From assembly GCA_947374445.1 (NCBI GenBank), contig CANCBY010000032.1, positions 1-18,079 on the forward strand: 18,079 bases of DNA. The letters run 5' to 3'. A model generated the notes under the pieces. The model was not told the DNA's origin. It made no database searches and worked only from the letters and a program-made list of their open reading frames with translations. Origin of the DNA: Pseudobdellovibrionaceae bacterium (GTDB lineage Bacteria > Bdellovibrionota > Bdellovibrionia > Bdellovibrionales > Bdellovibrionaceae). How positions within the stretch are numbered: the first letter of the stretch is position 1; each line of letters starts with the position of its first letter. Position numbers and translations under genes: made by a program. Below, one piece after another: positions 13,236-18,079 of the stretch.

Positions 13236-15716
13236 CTATAAACTCGGACGGCCATAGTTATGGCCTAAGTCTTTTTTACGATCCTGATGTTTTTTCTCGC
13301 TCAAATGAGCTTCTTGAAGTCCATAATTTTCTACCAACTGCAAAGAGGTCACAACTTCTGAGGCTTCTTTGTTTCCAAGTAGCAGATCTTGATAGCCACG
13401 AATTTTTCGAATCAGCTCTTGATTCCGCTCGCGCAGAGCTTCAAACCGAACGGCTCCCAGCCCTAGCTTTTGCCATTCAGGAATAAACCTTGCCGCTGAT
13501 GTCGAAACCGAGTTGTACATCGTGTTTCTGCACTCTTGGTCTGGTTTGATTTGATGTAGATTGCCGTACTGATCTATGAGCTCAACCACATGCTTTTCAC
13601 AGGGCTTTCCGCAATCTTTGAATGATGTTCCCTGACTCAAAAATGCAGCAAACACACAGTGTTCCATATGAAACGAAGGCATGTACTGATGAGCCGTGAC
13701 TTCAAGCTTTTGCGGAATTGACGAAGTCAGCAAGTCATTCACTTGCTTGCGATTCAAATCGTAAGAGACACAAAGACTCGACAAGCCCTTCGACAACAAA
13801 TACTCAGCCGTGAGACTATTAGTGACATTCAAACTGAAATCACCAATGAGCTCTCCAGAAAAAGGCGAGACTCCAGTGAAATATCTTAGCGCGCCTAAGT
13901 TGCGCACCAAGATGACGTCTGGCTTTAGTCTTTCGATGACTTTGAGATTGAGATACTCTTGCGGCTTTAGAATTCTCGTTGTCGCAATACCTACACGCAG
14001 GCCCGCTGCTTTGAGTTTTTCTATGCTAGGAGCAAAGTCGCGCCCGAATTCAAAATCAATGACCACAGCGCCAAGACCTGTACGTAAAAGTTCACCCGCA
14101 AGAATAGCTTCAACCAAATCATCAACCTGAGATTTTTCACGCAGCAAAACATTGAGCACAGGAGCTTTAATTGTCGCTGAGACTAAGTCTTGGTTCGAAG
14201 GACGATCGATCCATTTTTTAATTTCATTGCACTCAACTTCGGTCCCACGGACTGACACCAAATTTTTATCTACCCGTTCACTAGAGCGCGCTTGAACTAA
14301 CTTTTCAGAAAGATCTCTGCGAAGCTCCTTGAGCTCTTTGTGCGAAACAAAAAGGGCTTCAGCATTGTCTTCTCGGTGGATCTCGATCCCCTGCAATCGA
14401 AAGACAGTTCCACCCAGACTTGCCATCTCGTCAGAGATAAACTCATCGGTCACAGCCAAGCGCTGTGCTTTTTGCACCGGACTTAGAGTGGAAGCCTGTA
14501 CCGTAGCGACACCATCACTCATTGTTGCAGATACAGGAGCACCCAGCTCTAAATTCAAAGACAAAGTCACGGGCACTTTCTTTAAAAGTTCTTTCTGCGT
14601 GAAGGATTTGTTTAAATCCTTATTGAGCTCAGCATCACTATTCAAATAGAGACTGGCTCCCTGAAAGAGCGTGTCCATTTTTTTACTATTTGCAAATCGA
14701 AGCTCAAACAGATCAGTACCTATTGGGCGTATCTGAAAAATCTGCCCACCGGCCTCGGTCCATTCGTTTTGTTTGAGATCAGAAATGTCTGAGTTCTCTT
14801 TCTTGGATTTATTCAATGGCCGCTTAAAGGCCCAGACAAGACCGTCACCGGCTTTGAGCACAGTGTCTTTTTCAAGCTTTACTACCAAGGCATCCGCTAG
14901 AACCTCTTTGATAAAACCCACTTTGATGCCACGATGAGCACTGTAAGTTCCATCGACAAGCTTCTGGTGATTCACTCCATGCAACCAGCCGCTAAAGAAT
15001 CCGCGCGAATAAGTCGAGGACATATTCTTAATACTCTGACTTACAGCTTTGCTTGAAAGCGCTTGGCCTTCACTGTGTTTATCAATGGCTTTGCGGTAAT
15101 CTCTTGCAGCTGCTGCCACATACTCTGGAGTCTTAAGCCGGCCTTCAATCTTGAATGACTTTACGCCAATATCCATCAGCTCAGGGATTTCACGAAGACC
15201 ACACAAATCATGCGGAGAAACCAAATACTCTCGATCAATCGTCTTACGATGGCGTTCACCATCAACATAAAGCTCATAGGTATAACGACAGCTTTGGGCA
15301 CACTGACCGCGATTGGCTGAACGTCCACCGAGCGATTCTGAGGTAAAGCACTGCCCAGAGTAAGACACGCACAAAGCTCCGTGAACAAACACTTCAAGTT
15401 CTTTGTCGGTTTGGCTTTTGATCAGCTTGATTTCATGCAGAGAGTTTTCACGACCCAACACAAAACGGCGGATGCGCAAATCATTCAAAAGATGAATGGC
15501 CTCATGGTTTGTGACGGTCATCTGGGTCGAAGCATGAATGGGTTGGTCGGGAGCAATTTCGCGGATCAAGCGCACAAGACCTAAATCTTGCACTATAAAA
15601 GCATCAGGCTTTAGTGGAATGATTTGCATCAACAAATCGGCCACGGTTTTGAGCTCGTCTTGAAAGATCAAAATATTCAGAGCCAAATTCACTTTAACGC
15701 CATAAAGGTGGCACAT
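13236..15716 (-). CDS. U32-family protein (RlhA/TrhP-like), main part after an in-frame stop
   Basis: This 826-residue frame holds nearly all of a U32-family protein with the DUF3656-type C-terminal part. U32 members RlhA and TrhP hydroxylate cytidine in 23S rRNA or uridine in tRNA; others were named peptidases. Seen signatures are VFVHGALCVSYSGQC, then GGRSANRGQCAQSCR, then KSFKIEGRLKTPEYVAAA, and in the last quarter MEHCVFAAFLSQGTS with DCGKPC and ECRNT. These cysteines may hold a cofactor. The frame continues without shift into the upstream 65-codon segment, separated only by TAA 15717-15719; the first codon here is ATG 15716-15714. No ribosome binding site lies before it. The N-terminal strand and helix of the barrel are encoded upstream of the stop. 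Confidence 0.9.
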   Translation of the reverse strand: MCHLYGVKVNLALNILIFQDELKTVADLLMQIIPLKPDAFIVQDLGLVRLIREIAPDQPIHASTQMTVTNHEAIHLLNDLRIRRFVLGRENSLHEIKLIKSQTDKELEVFVHGALCVSYSGQCFTSESLGGRSANRGQCAQSCRYTYELYVDGERHRKTIDREYLVSPHDLCGLREIPELMDIGVKSFKIEGRLKTPEYVAAAARDYRKAIDKHSEGQALSSKAVSQSIKNMSSTYSRGFFSGWLHGVNHQKLVDGTYSAHRGIKVGFIKEVLADALVVKLEKDTVLKAGDGLVWAFKRPLNKSKKENSDISDLKQNEWTEAGGQIFQIRPIGTDLFELRFANSKKMDTLFQGASLYLNSDAELNKDLNKSFTQKELLKKVPVTLSLNLELGAPVSATMSDGVATVQASTLSPVQKAQRLAVTDEFISDEMASLGGTVFRLQGIEIHREDNAEALFVSHKELKELRRDLSEKLVQARSSERVDKNLVSVRGTEVECNEIKKWIDRPSNQDLVSATIKAPVLNVLLREKSQVDDLVEAILAGELLRTGLGAVVIDFEFGRDFAPSIEKLKAAGLRVGIATTRILKPQEYLNLKVIERLKPDVILVRNLGALRYFTGVSPFSGELIGDFSLNVTNSLTAEYLLSKGLSSLCVSYDLNRKQVNDLLTSSIPQKLEVTAHQYMPSFHMEHCVFAAFLSQGTSFKDCGKPCEKHVVELIDQYGNLHQIKPDQECRNTMYNSVSTSAARFIPEWQKLGLGAVRFEALRERNQELIRKIRGYQDLLLGNKEASEVVTSLQLVENYGLQEAHLSEKKHQDRKKDLGHNYGRPSL

Positions 15717-15914
15717 TTAGATGGTGGCTTTTAACGTTGATAATTCAAAATCTACTGTTCTACCGCGAGCATTAAACCCAGGCACGCCTATGTAAATTGC
15801 ATCAGCTCCGTTATGGATGGCAGCTTGAGCCATCTCAAGATTGCCTACCGGCAACAAGAGCTCAGGCTGGTAATTAGAATTTACGCTCGTGGAGCTATCG
15901 GCAGACTTATTCAT
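15717..15914 (-). CDS. N-terminal segment of the interrupted U32-family gene
   Basis: This segment encodes 65 residues and ends in TAA. From residue 17 it reads PELLLPVGNLEMAQAAI then NGADAIYIGV, the standard opening strand and helix of U32 proteins. The rest of the same family follows in the same reading frame immediately after the stop. The position of the TAA falls where E. coli RlhA has an Asn within a helix, with no gap (comparison from memory). It is therefore the start of one gene split by a nonsense codon. No good ribosome binding site precedes the ATG. A perfect TTGACA on the minus strand near 16011-16016 may belong to its promoter, but no good -10 element follows. Confidence 0.85.
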   Translation of the reverse strand: MNKSADSSTSVNSNYQPELLLPVGNLEMAQAAIHNGADAIYIGVPGFNARGRTVDFELSTLKATI

Positions 15915-16061
15915 CAGCGGGCAGTTATCGCTCAGAGTGAGGCCCTTTGCAATACCGCCTTAGCGTAGAGCCTTTTGTGCTTTGGCAGACATAGAAAAAA
16001 TACCCTGTTGTCAAAAGCTTATTGCCGTCGGAGGGGGGCATTTGGTCTTTAGAGCAAAGAT

Positions 16062-16370
16062 ATGAAAAAGACTCGCAAAAAATCAGCAAAATCCGCAGCG
16101 CCTCAGAACCGTCAACTTGCAAAATTTCGAACTGAAATTACAAGCATTGATCGCCAAATTGCAAAACTATGCAGCCAAAGACTGACCCTCACAGGTAAGG
16201 TTTTTGACCTCAAACGCAAACACAAAATGAATGTGATAGACAAAACCCGCGAGGCCACCGTTTTGACAGTTTACCTGAAGACCTTAGGCCCAAAAACTAC
16301 GCTCTCAAGAATTGCAAAGCTCACCGACTCCGTTATCGAGCTGAGCCCCTCTTATCCGAGCAAGAAGTAG
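16062..16370 (+). CDS. Small AroQ-class chorismate mutase
   Basis: This 102-residue protein converts chorismate to prephenate if active, for Phe and Tyr synthesis. After a basic N-terminal tail (residues 1-17), the helical domain shows six active-site residues at the same spacing as in the E. coli mutase domain: Arg23, Arg40, Lys51, Asp60, Arg63 and Glu64 (E. coli Arg11, Arg28, Lys39, Asp48, Arg51, Glu52). Ser90 may match Ser84. The position of E. coli Gln88 appears to be Leu94, so turnover may be low or the local alignment off. No prephenate dehydratase is fused. The gene is divergent from the U32 gene; its start overlaps a possible seven-codon leader. Confidence 0.85.
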   Translation: MKKTRKKSAKSAAPQNRQLAKFRTEITSIDRQIAKLCSQRLTLTGKVFDLKRKHKMNVIDKTREATVLTVYLKTLGPKTTLSRIAKLTDSVIELSPSYPSKK

Positions 16371-16426
16371 CTAATTTGGCTGCTTAATTTGGCTTATGCC
16401 ACCGCTAACTAATTTGGCTTATGCCA
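16371..16426. repeat. Tandem copies of a hairpin-forming repeat between convergent genes
   Basis: TAATTTGGCTTATGCCA occurs at 16385-16401 and 16410-16426, and a shortened copy CTAATTTGGC at 16371-16380. Each full copy contains TGGC-TTAT-GCCA, a small hairpin. The last copy encodes the final residues and stop of the minus-strand gene (FWHKPN), so the repeats look like a duplication of that gene's 3' end. They may also end transcription from both sides. Confidence 0.55.
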
Positions 16427-16942
16427 AAATGACTTGTCTTTCGGAAGCCGATCAAAATCGACTTGAGCTGGCAGTCCAGTGCCCGACCAGATCATTCGTT
16501 GTGATCCTGGGACTTTGTTTTTTTTGCTGATGACCTCGACATCAAGCATGGAATTGAATCCTGCTTGAGCAGCCCAGAACGCAAGTCGCATGAGAACTTC
16601 TTGCTCGTCCGCGCAGTCTTGCACCGAATAGGGATCTTCAAGCCGCGGCACCAAGCGAGTTTCACGGCGCTGGTCATTGTAGAATATGCGGATTTCTTTG
16701 GCGGCCGCCATGAGGCCTTGATATTTTGTGAGCTCACCCGAAACCACATTTTCAAAACATGCTTCACAGTAAGTGGTGTGCATAAGGTCTTGTGGAATTC
16801 GGCGCAAGTAAGCAAAGGTATCTTCTTCTAAAAACTGAGTGCACTTCTTACAGAGAGAACTGCCGCAAATTCCACATTGAAGATGCGCTTTAGGCTTACT
16901 GCAGCTGGTGCATGTGACAGCTGAACTATTAGAGTCGCTCAT
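16409..16942 (-). CDS. Cysteine-rich zinc-finger protein next to the DEAD-box helicase
   Basis: This 177-residue protein has eight cysteines in four CxxC pairs in its first 62 residues (11/14, 23/26, 31/34, 59/62), a cross-brace pattern as in FYVE or RING-like zinc fingers. The last 115 residues are mixed alpha/beta, with a WAAQAGFNSMLDVEV helix and strand and a GTGLPAQVDFDRLP tail; no family is recognised. The ATG overlaps the helicase stop (ATGA, 16939-16942), so translation is coupled. A role as helicase cofactor is inference. The 3' end is part of a short repeat array. Confidence 0.85.
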   Translation of the reverse strand: MSDSNSSAVTCTSCSKPKAHLQCGICGSSLCKKCTQFLEEDTFAYLRRIPQDLMHTTYCEACFENVVSGELTKYQGLMAAAKEIRIFYNDQRRETRLVPRLEDPYSVQDCADEQEVLMRLAFWAAQAGFNSMLDVEVISKKNKVPGSQRMIWSGTGLPAQVDFDRLPKDKSFWHKPN

Positions 16943-18079
16943 CGCTTGGCCTTTGCTTGTTGTCTTGGCTGTTGTCTTGCTTGTGGTCGGGCTTGAGTTC
17001 TATCGAACTTCTGTGGGCGCTCTTGTTTTTCAAACTTGGGAGATGCTTTATCTGCAGCTTTATCTGCAGCTTTGTCTCTGGAGCTATTGCCCGATCTCTC
17101 CCCCGCCTTTGCTGAGCCTTTTGCGAAATATTTTTTCTTTGCAAAACTAAAATCAGAGGCAAGCCTGTGTTCCTCAGAGCCAGCAAGGTAAGGCTGAATC
17201 TTTTCGAACATGTGCTTATCTGACGAGACTACAAAAGTGATCGCTTTCCCTTTGCGACCAGCCCGGGCGGTGCGCCCAATTCGGTGCAAAAAGTCTTCCG
17301 GCTCATAAGGCAAATCAAAATTAATCACGGCTTCAAGATTAGGAATATCTAATCCACGTGCTAACAAGTCCGTTGTCACAAGCACTCGAACCAGGCCTTC
17401 TCGAAAGCTGCTGACCGCTTGCTGGCGAGCATTTTGACTGAGCCCACCGTGAATCACAGCACTCTTCACGCCATTGTCTTTGAGATGCTGCTCGACAATC
17501 TCAGAGGCTTGCTGGCTTCCGACAAACACCATGACAGGGCCCTTGGTGGCGCGGAGTTCAATCAAAAGTTGATCCTTCTTTTGCCCACGATCAATGAGTA
17601 GCACTTTTTGCTTGAGACCTGACACCGGCTCCTCAGCCTTGTTCGCACGGATCATATAGGCTGATGGCGATAAGAATTTTTTTGCGATCTTTTCAACGCC
17701 AGGACTAAAGCTCGCAGAAAACATCATCGTCTGCCGCTCGCCGCGCATGGTGCTCCGAATGGTCTCGAGCTGCGGGGCAAAGCCCATATCAAGCATGCGA
17801 TCGGCTTCATCGATCACCACCACTGCCACTCTTTGCAAAAGAAGCTTGTTGGTCATCAAGTGATCCTTCATACGCCCAGGCGTGGCCACGATCAGGCGCG
17901 GGATCTTTTTCAACATGCTCACTTGCTTGGCGTTCGGCGTTCCGCCCATGATCAAGCAGCTGGTCACCGGAAGCTCTGCACACAGAGCCGTAAAAACTTG
18001 AAAGATCTGCTCGGCCATTTCGCGACTTGGAGCCAACACCAGAGCTCTGGCTTCAGGATTTTTTGCGAGGACCGTGAGT
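16939..18079 (-). CDS. DEAD-box RNA helicase, partial (5' end off right edge)
   Basis: This is the C-terminal 379 residues of a DEAD-box ATP-dependent RNA helicase; the first part with the Q motif and motif I lies outside the window. Visible motifs in order: LAPSREMAEQ (Ia variant of PTRELAxQ), VATPGR (Ib), IDEADRMLDMGF (II), SAS (III), then TTDLLARGLDIPNLEAVINF (V) and HRIGRTARAGR (VI). The frame is open to the edge, so the coding region continues. The C-terminal 90 residues are a basic, Lys/Arg/Gln/Ala-rich tail, common in RhlE-like helicases and thought to bind RNA. The best match by organisation is RhlE. Transcription continues into the zinc-finger gene. Confidence 0.95.
   Translation of the reverse strand, partial: LTVLAKNPEARALVLAPSREMAEQIFQVFTALCAELPVTSCLIMGGTPNAKQVSMLKKIPRLIVATPGRMKDHLMTNKLLLQRVAVVVIDEADRMLDMGFAPQLETIRSTMRGERQTMMFSASFSPGVEKIAKKFLSPSAYMIRANKAEEPVSGLKQKVLLIDRGQKKDQLLIELRATKGPVMVFVGSQQASEIVEQHLKDNGVKSAVIHGGLSQNARQQAVSSFREGLVRVLVTTDLLARGLDIPNLEAVINFDLPYEPEDFLHRIGRTARAGRKGKAITFVVSSDKHMFEKIQPYLAGSEEHRLASDFSFAKKKYFAKGSAKAGERSGNSSRDKAADKAADKASPKFEKQERPQKFDRTQARPQARQQPRQQAKAKR
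17046..17069 (-). repeat. 12-bp tandem repeat in the helicase tail
   Basis: CTTTATCTGCAG occurs twice in direct succession (17046-17057 and 17058-17069), followed by a partial third CTTTGTC. On the coding strand this gives repeated Asp-Lys-Ala-Ala in the basic tail. Length variation among strains would keep the frame, since the unit is a multiple of three. Confidence 0.6.

Noticed and set aside
13810..14649. Two plus-strand frames of about 106 codons within the U32 gene
   Set aside because: Serine/arginine-rich shadows of the coding strand, without start signals.
15914..16061. Riboswitch or tRNA between the U32 and chorismate mutase genes
   Set aside because: No cloverleaf or conserved riboswitch core could be seen in either strand.
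15925..16122. Minus-strand frame crossing the chorismate mutase start
   Set aside because: Overlaps a supported gene and covers the intergenic promoter region; no family pattern.
16929..17186. Minus-strand 85-codon frame at the helicase 3' end
   Set aside because: Alternate frame of the Lys/Arg-rich helicase tail; the helicase frame is continuous through the region.

Overview
The window looks like a stretch of chromosome from a Gram-negative, moderately AT-rich bacterium. Lipoproteins, signal-peptide proteins, a class II fructose-1,6-bisphosphatase, a PilZ protein and small orphan secreted proteins together suggest Bdellovibrionota or a related former deltaproteobacterial lineage. That placement is inferred from gene content and protein style, not from a marker gene. 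No rRNA, tRNA, CRISPR array, transposase or phage gene was found.

Layout. Positions 1-567 hold the 5' part of a lipoprotein gene (minus strand) that runs off the left edge. Positions 677-1250 hold a MazF/PemK-type toxin-antitoxin pair with a recognisable promoter and operator-like repeats (1281-1339). Next come a small two-helix membrane protein (1379-1606), an overlapping pair made of a phasin-like helical protein and a COQ10/START-fold protein (1663-2413), and a compact minus-strand operon transcribed from 4920 down to 2466: PilZ protein, YbgC-like thioesterase, glpX and an eight-cysteine zinc protein. Divergent from it lies pgsA (5006-5638). A single-helix small protein, a stand-alone receiver-domain response regulator and a 524-residue lipoprotein follow on the minus strand (5618-7898). 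The plus strand then carries fhs (8169-9857), a PAP2 phosphatase with an extra C-terminal domain (9896-11161) and two secreted proteins of unknown function (11205-12476). A small secreted protein (12510-12839, minus) closes that section. An S4-domain protein lies downstream of a large U32-family gene (12972-15914, minus). A small AroQ-type chorismate mutase is divergent from the U32 gene (16062-16370). A cysteine-rich protein overlaps the end of a DEAD-box helicase gene that leaves the right edge (16409-18079, minus).

How the genes relate. Central metabolism is represented by glpX (gluconeogenesis), fhs (one-carbon folate pool), pgsA (phosphatidylglycerol synthesis) and chorismate mutase (aromatic amino acids). 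RNA biology is represented by the U32 gene, the S4 protein and the DEAD-box helicase with its zinc-finger partner. Signalling is represented by PilZ and the receiver protein.

Most striking observations. The U32 gene is interrupted by one in-frame TAA followed directly by ATG, with no loss of reading frame and an otherwise intact protein on both sides. A perfect 15-bp dyad lies between the divergent lipoprotein and fhs genes and touches the stop codon of a possible zinc-ribbon remnant. A small palindrome of the form CTCAA-N-TTGA occurs in front of two different genes, three times in total.
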